From positions 930,001-994,000 of the forward strand of contig NZ_CP017674.1 of assembly GCF_001792815.1 (NCBI RefSeq): 64,000 nt of DNA. The letters run 5' to 3'. A program made the translations under genes and the position numbers. The notes below the pieces were generated by a model. It did no database searches. It worked only from the letters and a program-made list of their open reading frames with translations, and had not been told where the DNA came from. This DNA is from Microbacterium sp. BH-3-3-3. Lineage in GTDB: Bacteria > Actinomycetota > Actinomycetes > Actinomycetales > Microbacteriaceae. Every line of letters begins with the position of its first letter. Within the stretch, counting starts at the first letter, position 1. Below, one piece after another: positions 37,503 to 48,985 of this stretch.

Positions 37503-38458
37503 GGGTCCTCGCCACCGGCGCGTCCGGCTTCCTCGGCGGCGCCGTCGTGCGTGCCCTGCACGACGCCGGTCATCAGGTGCGCACGCTGCAGCGCCGCCCC
37601 TCGCGCGTCGACGGCGCCGAGGATCGCCTCGGTTCCGTGACGGATCCGGATGCCGTGGCATCCGCCCTCGAGGGTGTCGACGGCGTGGTGCATCTGGCCG
37701 CGAAGGTGTCGCTGGCGGGAGACCCCGCGCAGTTCCGGGCCGTGAACGTGGAAGGCACGCGGACGCTCCTCGACGCCGCGTCGGCCGCCGGTGTCCGGCG
37801 CATCGTGCACGTGTCGTCGCCGTCGGTCGCACACGCCGGTCACGCCCTGGCCGGCGTCGGGGCCGAGCCCGCCGACCCCGAAGCCGCGCACGGCGAGTAC
37901 GCCCGCTCCAAGGCCGAGGCCGAGCTGATCGCCCTCTCGCGCGCGGGCGGCGACACCGCCCTGGTCGCGATCCGCCCGCACCTCGTGTGGGGGCCGGGCG
38001 ACACCCAGCTGATCGCCCGCGCGATCGACCGCGCCCGCCGGGGTCGACTCCCGTTGCTCAACGGGGGAACCGCGCTCATCGATTCCACGTACGTCGACAA
38101 CGCGGCATCCGGGATCGTCGCCGCGTTGGACCGTGTCGACGAGGTGAGCGGTCGCGCGTACGTGCTGACCAACGGCGAGCCGCGCCCGGTCGGCGACCTG
38201 CTCGCCGGGATCTGCCGCGCTTCGGGCGTCGAACCGCCGCGGTTCAGCGTGCCGGCGGGGCTGGCTCGCGCGGCCGGCGCCCTCGTCGAGCGCGTGTGGG
38301 CCGTGCGCCCGGGTGAGGACGAACCTCCCATGACGCGCTTCCTCGCCGAGCAACTGTCGACCGCGCACTGGTTCGACCAGACCGAGATCCGCCGCGACCT
38401 GCGCTGGACGCCCGCGGTCTCGCTCGACGAGGGTCTGCGCCGCCTGTCGCTCGCCTGA
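37499..38458 (+). CDS. oleD: OleD, NADPH-dependent beta-keto acid reductase (extended SDR)
   Basis: A 319-residue extended short-chain dehydrogenase. The nucleotide loop is TGASGFLG (6-13), with the serine in VSSPS (S106/S107) and the catalytic Y134-x3-K138 (YARSK). OleD reduces the OleA product to the beta-hydroxy acid that OleC cyclises. The GTG overlaps the oleBC stop by 4 bp, completing an oleA-BC-D operon. Pathway role is by context and family; 3-beta-HSD/epimerase homologues share the motifs. Confidence 0.92.
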   Translation: MRVLATGASGFLGGAVVRALHDAGHQVRTLQRRPSRVDGAEDRLGSVTDPDAVASALEGVDGVVHLAAKVSLAGDPAQFRAVNVEGTRTLLDAASAAGVRRIVHVSSPSVAHAGHALAGVGAEPADPEAAHGEYARSKAEAELIALSRAGGDTALVAIRPHLVWGPGDTQLIARAIDRARRGRLPLLNGGTALIDSTYVDNAASGIVAALDRVDEVSGRAYVLTNGEPRPVGDLLAGICRASGVEPPRFSVPAGLARAAGALVERVWAVRPGEDEPPMTRFLAEQLSTAHWFDQTEIRRDLRWTPAVSLDEGLRRLSLA

Positions 38459-39031
38459 GCCCGGCCCCCTCTCCCGCACGCCCCTCGTGCGCCTCCCCCG
38501 CACGGCGGTCGCCCCTGCCCTGCGTGTCCCACTTCGTGCAGCCCCGGCACCGCAAACCCGCACAAAGTGGGACATCCCCCCGGCAGACACAACCGCCACC
38601 GCGCGCATGTCCCACTTCGTGCAGCCTCCGTGCCGCAAACCTGCACAAAGTGGGACATCCCCCCGGCAGACACCGCCTCACGCGCCGCCTCTGCACGTCA
38701 GTCGCCCGCACCCTGCGTGTCCCACTTCGTGCAGCAACCGTGCCGCAAACCTGCACAAAGTGGGACATCCCCCCGGCAGACACCGCCTCACGCGCCGCCT
38801 CCGCACGGCAGTCGCCCGCACCCTGCGTGTCCCACTTCGTGCAGCACCCGCACCGCAAACCCGCACAAAGTGGGACATCCGCCCGGCAGAGCACGATGGC
38901 AGCAACAGCTTGCAGCTGAGCCGCCGCAGCGCCGCGCGCACGACGGAAGGCCCGCCCCCGCGAGGGGACGGGCCTTCCGGATGCCGCGGGTACCGAGCCG
39001 CAGCGCGCCCCGCCGCAGCGGGGACGGGTGG
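38459..39031. repeat. 573-bp intergenic region with an array of four long palindromes
   Basis: No gene is supported. Four elements have left arm TGTCCCACTTCGTGC and right arm GCACAAAGTGGGACA, 15 bp with one C/A mismatch, around 20-base loops. Arms lie at 38525-38539/38560-38574, 38608-38622/38643-38657, 38718-38732/38753-38767 and 38828-38842/38863-38877. Element starts are 83, 110 and 110 bp apart, and the DNA between them repeats too (GGCAGACACCGCCTCACGCG), so it is a tandem duplication of a ~110-bp unit. Loops carry the constant core CCGCAAAC with varied flanks. The rest of the region holds the katG-side terminator. Confidence 0.9.
38945..38978. terminator. Terminator between palindrome array and katG
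   Basis: GGAAGGCCCG (38945-38954) pairs with CGGGCCTTCC (38969-38978), and an inner CCCC/GGGG pair around GCGA extends it with one mismatch. It lies 54 bp past the katG stop in its direction and also faces the oleD side. Confidence 0.8.
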
Positions 39032-41784
<2,753 letters not shown>

Positions 41785-41798
41785 GACACGCCGGGGAA

Positions 41799-41814
41799 CG
41801 GTCGGGAACGACCG
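41799..41814 (-). terminator. Short hairpin upstream of furA, after the SpoIIM gene
   Basis: CGGTCG (41799-41804) and CGACCG (41809-41814) form a 6-bp stem with a GGAA loop, 8 bp past the SpoIIM-family stop. No U tract follows, and the furA operator begins 14 bp further, so function as a terminator is only possible. Confidence 0.35.
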
Positions 41815-41821
41815 GATGCCG

Positions 41822-42817
41822 TCAGCCGGCGGTGAGGGTCGGAGTCCCCGCCTCGTACTCGGTGAGATCGCCCGTCTCGCCCGCGGCCGCAGCCCTCCGG
41901 CCCACCCACAGCATGTAGAACAGGAACACGCCCAGCGCGAGCGCGCCGATGGCGATCTTGATGGGCCACGGCCAGTCGCGGGGCGTGACGAAGCCCTCGA
42001 CCAGTCCCGACAGCGCCAGGGCGAACACGAGCCCCACCGCCACCGTGGCCAGCGATCGTCCGGCCGCCGCCAGAGCCGCGGCGCGCGTGCGTCGGCCGGG
42101 GGCGACCCAGGCCCAGAAGATCTGCAGACCCGCCGCCCCCGCGACGAAGATCGCGGTGAGCTCCAACAGGCCGTGCGGGAGGATGAACTGGAAGAACACG
42201 TCGGCGCGGTCGAAGGCGATCATGATCGCGGCCGACTGCCCCACGCCCACGGCGTTCTGCATGATCACCATCGCCGGCCAGAAGCCGGTCACCCCGAATA
42301 GCACGCACTGCGCCGCGATCCACGCGTTGTTGGTCCAGACCGTCCCGGCGAAGATCGCGTTGGGATTCTCGCGGTAGTAGTCGACGAAGCGCTCGTCGGC
42401 GTAGTTCTGCAGCTCGCTCTGCGAGCCGAGCGCGGCCACCGCGGCGGGGTCGTTCGAGATCCAGAGGGCGACGAGGGTGGCGACGGCGACGAAGAACACC
42501 GTCACCGCCAGCGTCATCCACCGCACCCGGTACAGCGCCGCGGGCAGCTGCTGCAGGAAGAAGCGCGGGAACTGCTTCAGCACGTTCTCCCGCACGCCCG
42601 TCAGCCGCAGACGCGTGCGGGCGAGCAGCAGCGAGACGTAGTCGCCCTGCGGCGTGCGTCCGGCCGAGGTCTTGATGTCGGCCAGGTCGGCCGATGCCGC
42701 GCGGTAGCGCGTGACGAGTTCGTCGACCTCGGGGCCGCTCAACCGGCGCCGACGGCCGAGATCGTCGAGGCGGGACCACTCGTCTCGTCGGGCGGCCGTG
42801 AGGGCGTCGAGGTCCAT
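41822..42817 (-). CDS. SpoIIM-family (stage II sporulation M) integral membrane protein
   Basis: A 331-residue protein. After a ~95-residue cytosolic N-terminus, five or six membrane helices follow, with the DUF95 features YYRENPNAIFAGTVWTNNAWIAAQ and HGLLELTAIFVAGAAGL. Non-sporulating actinobacteria carry it beside MoxR/DUF58 genes (mycobacterial Rv3694c), and it is not evidence of sporulation. The start is 16 bp from the divergent RDD gene start; TACAGT (complement of 42825-42830) lies 7 bp before the ATG. An ATG at 42835 would overlap the divergent start and is less likely. Confidence 0.88.
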   Translation of the reverse strand: MDLDALTAARRDEWSRLDDLGRRRRLSGPEVDELVTRYRAASADLADIKTSAGRTPQGDYVSLLLARTRLRLTGVRENVLKQFPRFFLQQLPAALYRVRWMTLAVTVFFVAVATLVALWISNDPAAVAALGSQSELQNYADERFVDYYRENPNAIFAGTVWTNNAWIAAQCVLFGVTGFWPAMVIMQNAVGVGQSAAIMIAFDRADVFFQFILPHGLLELTAIFVAGAAGLQIFWAWVAPGRRTRAAALAAAGRSLATVAVGLVFALALSGLVEGFVTPRDWPWPIKIAIGALALGVFLFYMLWVGRRAAAAGETGDLTEYEAGTPTLTAG

Positions 42818-42833
42818 GTGGTCAACTGTACGC

Positions 42834-43664
42834 ATGGCATCGTCGTCGACCCCCGGACCTTCGGTCGCACTCGTGCACACGGGTGCGGACGAGACCCTCA
42901 CCGGCGAGGCCGTCGCCCTCGACGTCCAACCCCTCGGGTTCTTCCTGCGGGCGGTCGGCTGCCTCATCGACATGGTGGTGGGCTTCGCGCTCCTGCTCGG
43001 TGGCGGCCTGCTGATCGCGACCATGGTCGTGGGAGCGACGCTGCCCGAGAGCGCGGTCGGGATCGCCGTGGTCACCCTGCTCGTCGTCGTCATGGTCGCG
43101 CTGCCCACGACGGTGGAAACCCTGTCGCGCGGACGCAGCCTCGGCCGCCTCGTGGTCGGTGGGCGCATCGTCCGCACCGACGGCGGCGCGGCGGGGTTCC
43201 GTCAGGCGTTCATCCGCTCCCTCGTCGGCGTGCTCGAGCTGTGGTTCACCCTCGGGGCGATCGCGGCGGTGGTGGGGATGTTCACGCCCCGCTCCCAGCG
43301 CCTGGGCGATCTGCTCGCGGGCACCTCGAGCGAGCGCACGCGCACGCGTCCTCTGCCGCCGCCGGCCCCCGGCATCCCTCCGGGACTCGAATCGTGGGCC
43401 GCGATCGCCGACGTCTCGCGCCTGCCCGACCGACTGGCGGCGCGCATGTCGACCTTCGTGCGCGGGGCCGACGCGCTCGACCCGGCCTCGCGCGCGCGGG
43501 TCGCCGCCGCGCTGGCCGAGGCGGTCCGCCCGTTCGTGTCGCCCCTGCCCCCGACCGACCCCGAGACGCTCGTGCGGGCCGTGTCGACGGTGCGGCGCGA
43601 CCGGGAGTACCGGGCGCTGCTGCTCGAGAATCAGCGCGCCGCCGCCCTCACCGAGCGGGTCTGA
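42834..43664 (+). CDS. RDD-family membrane protein
   Basis: A 276-residue protein. The RDD domain (about residues 30-170) has R-A-V-G-C-L-I-D in its first helix, further helices near 45-65 and 70-90, and the typical SRGRSLGRLVVGGRIVRTDG. The C-terminal 110 residues are hydrophilic. It is divergently paired with the SpoIIM gene as in mycobacterial Rv3694c-Rv3695. No ribosome binding site is seen in the 16-bp gap. Role unknown. Confidence 0.88.
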   Translation: MASSSTPGPSVALVHTGADETLTGEAVALDVQPLGFFLRAVGCLIDMVVGFALLLGGGLLIATMVVGATLPESAVGIAVVTLLVVVMVALPTTVETLSRGRSLGRLVVGGRIVRTDGGAAGFRQAFIRSLVGVLELWFTLGAIAAVVGMFTPRSQRLGDLLAGTSSERTRTRPLPPPAPGIPPGLESWAAIADVSRLPDRLAARMSTFVRGADALDPASRARVAAALAEAVRPFVSPLPPTDPETLVRAVSTVRRDREYRALLLENQRAAALTERV

Positions 43665-43674
43665 CGCGGCGGGC

Positions 43675-43881
43675 TCAGGCGCGCAGCGTCTCGTGCCGCA
43701 CGACGACCCACCCCTGCGGAACCGACAGGCGATCGGCGTGGATCGCGCACAGATCGTGCGCGTGGGGGTCTCCGACGGGACCGAGGGGGCCGAGGGCCGC
43801 CATCTGGTCGCCGTAGTCGTAGGTGAGGGTGCTCATCGCCTCGCGGGCGCACGCCACCTTCGAACAGAGTCTGTCGCGCAT
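43675..43881 (-). CDS. DUF3499 family small zinc-ribbon-like protein
   Basis: A 68-residue protein with C6, C11, C45 and H48 in the order expected of DUF3499: LCSKVACAREAMSTLTYDYGDQMAALGP then DLCAIHADRLSVPQGWVVV. Four ligands suggest a metal site. DUF3499 is widely conserved in actinobacteria next to the metallopeptidase-family gene found on the other side here. TAGGCT (complement of 43890-43895) lies 8 bp before the ATG. The 10 bp gap to the convergent RDD stop holds no terminator. Confidence 0.88.
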   Translation of the reverse strand: MRDRLCSKVACAREAMSTLTYDYGDQMAALGPLGPVGDPHAHDLCAIHADRLSVPQGWVVVRHETLRA

Positions 43882-44182
43882 CGCGGGTCAGCCTACTCAG
43901 CCGGCGCCTGGCGACCGCCGCGCCGCGCCGTCGCCCCCGGATGCCGCACCCGACAGCGGCGGTACAGCCGCACCATCGCGCCCTCTGCGCCGGGCCCGCA
44001 TCGCCCCCACACGCATAAACGCTCATCCTGCGTATAAACACGACGGCAGCGCGTTTATGCGCACGATCCGCGTTTATGCGTCGACTTCATGCGTCGAACC
44101 GAACGGTGTCGGTGCCCGCGGATAATGCAGACGGTACCGACGGACCTGCCGACGTCGCGCACCGCAACCATAGGATGAACGC
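43882..44182. repeat. 301-bp divergent intergenic region with a four-box GCGTTTATGCG array
   Basis: Box A CGCATAAACGC (44012-44022), variant B with ATAAAC at 44034-44039, box C GCGTTTATGCG (44051-44061) and box D GCGTTTATGCG (44070-44080). A to B and C to D are each 19 bp apart, and A/B are inverted relative to C/D. The AT-rich boxes stand out from a very G+C-rich background. They lie between the DUF3499 start and the metallopeptidase start, so they could be operators or stem arms. Nothing else is recognised in the region apart from the flanking -10 boxes. Confidence 0.75.
44171..44176 (+). promoter_or_regulatory. -10 box (TAGGAT) of a leaderless metallopeptidase-family gene
   Basis: TAGGAT ends 6 bp before the ATG at 44183, with no ribosome binding site. 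Same geometry as at 17802, 57926 and 41748. Confidence 0.6.
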
Positions 44183-44617
44183 ATGGTGCGTCGACGATCC
44201 CGCGAAGCCCGGCCGGTCGTCCGTCCGTCGCGGCACGGCCGCCACGGGCGCGAGAACCGCAGTCCCGTCGTGCGTCCGCCGCTGCCGCCGGTCGACACGC
44301 GCGTCGAGCGCTTCGACGTCGCCGTGGGGGCCGCCGCGGAGTTCCTGCGCTCGGCCTGGACCGAGCTGCGCGACGTGTCGTTCGAGATCGGCATCATGCC
44401 GCCGGCCGCGACCGATGGCATCCCCCGGTGGACGGTGCTGCGCGAAGAGAAACGCATCATCCTCTACCGCGTGCCCATCGAGCGCCTCGGGCATCCGCAT
44501 CACGACGACGACCTGCACCGCCGCATGGTGATCGAGGGCGCCGTCTTCCGCGCCGCGGCCGAGTTCCTCGATCGCGACCCGTGGGACCTCGGCCCCGAGC
44601 GCTTCCGCTTCTTCTGA
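44183..44617 (+). CDS. Metallopeptidase-family (zinicin-like, Rv3259-type) protein lacking HExxH
   Basis: A 144-residue protein with a basic, Arg-rich N-terminus (1-35) and a domain with FDVAVGAAAEFL, VSFEIGIMPP and KRIILYRVPIERLGHP. This matches the actinobacterial metallopeptidase-family protein beside DUF3499 and whiB2. Where a zinicin has HExxH the sequence reads MVIEGAVFRAAAEF, without the histidines, so peptidase activity is doubtful. It ends convergently 43 bp from the DUF5719 gene with no clear terminator. Confidence 0.82.
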   Translation: MVRRRSREARPVVRPSRHGRHGRENRSPVVRPPLPPVDTRVERFDVAVGAAAEFLRSAWTELRDVSFEIGIMPPAATDGIPRWTVLREEKRIILYRVPIERLGHPHHDDDLHRRMVIEGAVFRAAAEFLDRDPWDLGPERFRFF

Positions 44618-44660
44618 TCGACGCGCGCACGCCTCACGGGCACGACGTCGCGGCGACGCG

Positions 44661-46052
44661 TCAGGGCAGGATCGTCAGCGCCGAGGCGGCGGCATCCGCC
44701 GGCCACAGCGGGTACGACGCGAGCGCGCCCGCTCCCGAGTAGGTCACCGCGGCGTGCACCGCGGCGCTCGTCTCGAGACGATAGGCACCCGCCGCCGCGG
44801 GGACCGCGACGCTCGTTCCCGCGGCGACCGTCGCCACGATCGGCGCTCCCCCGTCGGTCGGGGCGAGGGTCACCGTGACGTCTTGGGCTTCGGCGGTCAG
44901 CACGACCGCGGCGCCCACGCCGGGAGCCACGGCGATGGTGCTCGCCGAGATGAAGCGCGGTGCCGGGGAGTACCAGGCGAAGTCGGCACCCTCGCCGAAT
45001 CCCGTGGTCGACCACGTCGCGCCCACGACCGGAGCCGAGGCGTCGACCTCGACGGTGTACGCACCGGCGGCCAGACCCGACAGGTCGAGCGAGGTGGGTT
45101 TGCCGACGCTCAGCGGAACCTGACTCGGAGCGGGGGCGGCGACCGCGGCGTCCAGCGGCGACAGGGTCACCGTGGCGGTGGCGTCGGCGCCGGGCGACAG
45201 CAGACGCAGCACCGTGCCGGCCTGCCCCTGACCGGTGGTGAGCACCTCGACGCCCGGGATCACCAGCCGCGTGTCGGCCTGCGCGATCGGGGCGACCTGG
45301 TCGCTCCCGCCGGGCAGCAGCACGCGGGTGAGGGCGGACTGCAGCGACGCGTGCACCGGAGCGCCCGAGGCGACCACGCGCACGACCGGGCTCTCTTCGC
45401 CCAGCAGGAGCCCCGCCAGGGGCACCACGCGGCGACCGGCGGGGGGCACGACGAGGTTGCGCCCGCCCGGAGGCGTCGACACGCCCTGCGCACCGTAGAC
45501 CGACAGCTGCACCGTCGCGGGCACCTCGCCGGGGTTGGCGAGCACGACCAGGTCGTTCGCGCCGGTGGTCGTCGCGCCTCCGACCAGCCACGACTCCGCG
45601 AGGGGGGCGCGGCACGCGGATGCCGCGAACCCGGTCAGATCGTCCGACACGGCGGTCGCCGACCCCGCGGCGGCCAGAGGGGTCTGGGTCTCGTCGAGCG
45701 GTGCCGCGCGGAGGGCCTCGGCGTCGCCTGACGCGTCGGCCGTGGCGCCGGTGAGCGTGGTGACCGCCGCGGCACTGTCGGCGGGTCCGCTGACGACCTG
45801 CTGGGCGGCGGCGGCGCTGAGGTTGCCGGCGGCGTCGGCGCTGCGCCCCAGGGCGAGCAGGGGGCCGTCGCACGCGAGCACGGTGTCGGAGGGAGCGGGC
45901 GTCGCCTCCAGGCGCACAGGGGTGGCCGTGTACTCGGGCCAGGGGGCGGCGATGCCGACCACGGTTCCCACCACCGCCGCCGTGGCGACGGCGGCGCCGG
46001 CCACGACGCGGGCGCTGGTGGCCGCCACGCGGGCCAAGCGACGGTTGCTCAT
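44661..46052 (-). CDS. DUF5719 family exported protein
   Basis: A 463-residue protein. One N-terminal hydrophobic segment (about 10-38, following RRLARVAATSARV) acts as signal anchor, and the rest is an extracytoplasmic Ala/Gly/Val-rich beta-repeat region (DLVVLANPGEVPATVQLSVYG, VRVVASGAPVHASLQSAL). This fits DUF5719, found after the large glycosyltransferase in actinobacteria. The ATG overlaps the glycosyltransferase stop by 4 bp, and the pair is likely functionally linked. The role is unknown. Confidence 0.82.
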   Translation of the reverse strand: MSNRRLARVAATSARVVAGAAVATAAVVGTVVGIAAPWPEYTATPVRLEATPAPSDTVLACDGPLLALGRSADAAGNLSAAAAQQVVSGPADSAAAVTTLTGATADASGDAEALRAAPLDETQTPLAAAGSATAVSDDLTGFAASACRAPLAESWLVGGATTTGANDLVVLANPGEVPATVQLSVYGAQGVSTPPGGRNLVVPPAGRRVVPLAGLLLGEESPVVRVVASGAPVHASLQSALTRVLLPGGSDQVAPIAQADTRLVIPGVEVLTTGQGQAGTVLRLLSPGADATATVTLSPLDAAVAAPAPSQVPLSVGKPTSLDLSGLAAGAYTVEVDASAPVVGATWSTTGFGEGADFAWYSPAPRFISASTIAVAPGVGAAVVLTAEAQDVTVTLAPTDGGAPIVATVAAGTSVAVPAAAGAYRLETSAAVHAAVTYSGAGALASYPLWPADAAASALTILP

Positions 46053-48892
46053 CGGGATCCTCCCGGCGTCGGGCCGACGATGCGCGGCGTGCGGCGCGCG
46101 ACGCGGCGCGACGCGGCGGTGGGAACGGCGAGCAGCAGGGCGACCAGCAGCACGCCGATCGATCCGAACGTCACCAGCCGTTGCAGGGCGACCTGGTGGG
46201 CGTCCATCTCGGCGCGCGGCTGCAGCGGGGCGTTGACGCGCCACAGGTCGCCCCGGGAGGTCGCCCCGACCGGGTCGAGCAGATCGCGCTGGTCGAGCGA
46301 GGTGGCAGCCCCCAGGCGCGCCCCGCGGATGACGTCGTCCTCCCCCGCGGGGGCGGATTCCAGCAGCACGAAGCCGATGCCGCGCGCGGCCAGGCGCGAG
46401 ACGACGTCGTCGGCCGAGGGCGACACGAGATCCGCCGCGAGGGCGGCGAGCTCGACGTCGCCCGGACCGGGGGTCGTGCGCGTGGACTGCACGGTGCTCT
46501 GCCCCGACAGCGTCGCGCTTCCGCCCCAGACGACGTCGACCCGCAGCCCGTCGGCGCGCGGGTCGAGCACGATCGTCCCGACGTCAGTGGACCCGCGCCC
46601 CTCGGCGGCGACGAAGGCCGGCAGGGTCGAGACGGGACCGTTGGTGACGACCGAGCGCCCGGAGTCGCCGTTACCCGTCTGCGCCGTCAGTGCGGGCGCG
46701 ACGGCGACGAGCAGGGCGGCGAGCACCACGAGGGCGCCGATCGGGCGCAGCGCCGAGACGCGCGGCACGATGCCGGCGTCGAGCGCAACGACCGCCGCAC
46801 CGACCACCCCCACCCACGCCAGGCTCAGGCCGGCGCCGGGCCAGAGCGGCACCGCGACGGCGTGATCGAACGAGACGGCCACGCCTACGGCGGCGAAGGC
46901 GGTGGCCAGCCCGGCGGCGGTGACGACGATGAGAGCAGAGCCGGTGACCCACCGCGGGGTGAGCACCGACAGCACGGCGAGGACGGCCAAGGGGGCCACG
47001 AGAAGACCCACCCACCAGACGGGACCGCCGGTGAGCGACGCCCACCCGCCGGGGTCGGAGGTGGGGAAGCCGACGGCCAGGAGCGCCCGCCCGAGGGGAT
47101 CGGACGGGACCTCGGCGCCGGCGTAGGGCACGCCGGGGTCGGCGAGCAGGCCCCAGACATTGCCCGTGCGCACCTGCGTCCACACCAGCGGCACGAACAC
47201 GACGATCGAGGGCACCAGCAGCCAGACCACGCGCGCCACGCCGCGACCGGCGACGAGGGCCACGACGACCAGGGCCGCCGACCAGAGCACGACCACGGCC
47301 GGAGCGAGCGAGGGGGCGCACGCGAGCACGCCCACCAGCAGAACGGATGCCGCACCGGCGGGCGCCCACGAACGGTGGGCGACGCTCGCGGCGTAGAACA
47401 GCCACGGCAGCAGCAGGTGCAGCAGCACCCCCGCCGGGCGACCCTCGACGAGCGAGGCGAGGAACGTCGGGGCGAGCGCCCAGGCGAGGGCGGCCGTGAT
47501 GCGCAGCAGCGACGACTCGGTCACGCGCGTGGCGGCGAACCACGCGCCGAGCACGGCGAGCGGCAGGGCCAGCACCCACAGCACCACGAAGGCCCGCGAG
47601 GGGTCGCCGGGCGACAGGGTGCCGATCAGCGCGACGAGGGCCGAGAACGGATCGGCGGGGCCCACGGCATCCAGGCCCAAGGGGCGCGCTCCCCAGGCGG
47701 CGTCCTGCCAGAGCTGGGCGATGTTGGCCCGCAGCGGCACGAGGGCGCCCCCACCGAGCACCGGCCAGGCGAGGAGGGGGGCGAACAGCGCCGCCGACAC
47801 CGCGAGGGCGCCGAGGACCGTCCACGCGCCGCCGCCGACGAAGAAGCGCAGCTCCGAGCGCACGGGGGCGTCGGGGTCGGCCCCGTCGCCCTCCCATCGC
47901 AGCCGCATCTCTGCGCGGGAGACCCGCAGGGGGGCGATGCGCGACCACCCCACCGTGCGGACCGCGCGGATGCGGCGGCGGGCGCGGGCGACCGCGGCCA
48001 CCCGGGCCATGACCAGCAGGGTCGCGCCCCACTCGGGAAGGACCCGGTAGGGCATCTTCGTCACGAGGTGCAGCACGGTGCGCCAGAGCGCCAGCGGCAG
48101 GAACGACAACCAGTGCAGGGGCACGGCGGGCGCCGGCGCGTAGGCGAGACGACGGTGCAACTGCGCGGTGCGCGTGGCGAAGGCGCGTCGTCGGGCCCGT
48201 CGACGGCCGCGGGCCATCGCCGCGACACCGTCACCGGCGACCGCGACGCGGGCCGCGGGCACGACCGAGACGAGGGTGCCGGCGAGGCGGGCGCGCACGC
48301 CCAGGTCGAGCCCCTCGTCGGCGCCGCCCAGGGCGGGATCCAGGCCCCCGAGCGAGGTCCACGCGTCGCGTCGGACGAGCACGCCGCGCACGTCGGTACC
48401 GAGTACGTCGGCGTCGCCGTCGTGCTGGCCCTGGTCGAGTTCGCCCGCGGCGAGCTCGACGGTGCTGCCGTAGTGGTTCATGCTGACGCCGAGCGACAGG
48501 ATCATGTCGCGCTCGTCCCACGCCACGAGCTTGGGGGCGGCGACCACGAGCGAGGGCGACAGCTCGAGGGCACCGGCCAGTCGTACGAGGGCGTCGGGGT
48601 CGGGCGCGGTGTCCTGCGCGAGCAGCCACACCGCGTCGCCGGTGAGGCGTGGGGTCGCGAGTGCGGTCGCGGCGGCGAAGGAGGTTCCCGCGGGGGCGGT
48701 GATCACGCCCTCGGCGCCCGAGGTGGCGGCGAGCTGGGTCAGTGCCGGATCGGCGCCGCACAGCACGATGGTGAGGGCGTCGACGGGACGCGTCTGCGCG
48801 GCGAGCGCGGCGAGCGTCCGCTGCAGATGGTTCGCGGCGGGAGTGCGTCCTTCGGGGCGGACGACGAGGATGGCGTGTACACGAGCGGGCAT
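46049..48892 (-). CDS. GT2 glycosyltransferase fused to a large polytopic membrane domain
   Basis: A 947-residue protein. Residues 1-~270 are a GT-A glycosyltransferase 2 domain (AILVVRPEGRTPAANHLQRTLAALAAQTRP, DAVWLLAQDTAPDPDAL). Helices from ~330 to 730 follow, then an extracytoplasmic segment and a final helix before a basic tail. The fusion and its partner DUF5719 match a conserved actinobacterial envelope-glycan pair upstream of whiB2. The DxD motif is degenerate (QDT), so catalysis is uncertain. TAGGCT (complement of 48903-48908) lies 10 bp before the ATG. Confidence 0.85.
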   Translation of the reverse strand: MPARVHAILVVRPEGRTPAANHLQRTLAALAAQTRPVDALTIVLCGADPALTQLAATSGAEGVITAPAGTSFAAATALATPRLTGDAVWLLAQDTAPDPDALVRLAGALELSPSLVVAAPKLVAWDERDMILSLGVSMNHYGSTVELAAGELDQGQHDGDADVLGTDVRGVLVRRDAWTSLGGLDPALGGADEGLDLGVRARLAGTLVSVVPAARVAVAGDGVAAMARGRRRARRRAFATRTAQLHRRLAYAPAPAVPLHWLSFLPLALWRTVLHLVTKMPYRVLPEWGATLLVMARVAAVARARRRIRAVRTVGWSRIAPLRVSRAEMRLRWEGDGADPDAPVRSELRFFVGGGAWTVLGALAVSAALFAPLLAWPVLGGGALVPLRANIAQLWQDAAWGARPLGLDAVGPADPFSALVALIGTLSPGDPSRAFVVLWVLALPLAVLGAWFAATRVTESSLLRITAALAWALAPTFLASLVEGRPAGVLLHLLLPWLFYAASVAHRSWAPAGAASVLLVGVLACAPSLAPAVVVLWSAALVVVALVAGRGVARVVWLLVPSIVVFVPLVWTQVRTGNVWGLLADPGVPYAGAEVPSDPLGRALLAVGFPTSDPGGWASLTGGPVWWVGLLVAPLAVLAVLSVLTPRWVTGSALIVVTAAGLATAFAAVGVAVSFDHAVAVPLWPGAGLSLAWVGVVGAAVVALDAGIVPRVSALRPIGALVVLAALLVAVAPALTAQTGNGDSGRSVVTNGPVSTLPAFVAAEGRGSTDVGTIVLDPRADGLRVDVVWGGSATLSGQSTVQSTRTTPGPGDVELAALAADLVSPSADDVVSRLAARGIGFVLLESAPAGEDDVIRGARLGAATSLDQRDLLDPVGATSRGDLWRVNAPLQPRAEMDAHQVALQRLVTFGSIGVLLVALLLAVPTAASRRVARRTPRIVGPTPGGSR

Positions 48893-48985
48893 GACGCGGA
48901 TCAGCCTAAGCGCGCTCCTGCGCGATGACGCACGCCGCGCCGTCGGCGGCGGGATCGCTCGGTTACGGGTGAAGCGGGCCGGAGA

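Noticed and set aside
38525..38877. CRISPR array
   Set aside because: The repeats are palindromic with long arms, loops vary, and the DNA between them is itself repeated, not unique spacers. Spacing is 83 and 110 bp and no cas gene is present.
41822..42817. SpoIIM-family gene as evidence of sporulation
   Set aside because: The family occurs in non-sporulating actinobacteria beside MoxR/DUF58 genes, and no other sporulation gene is present.
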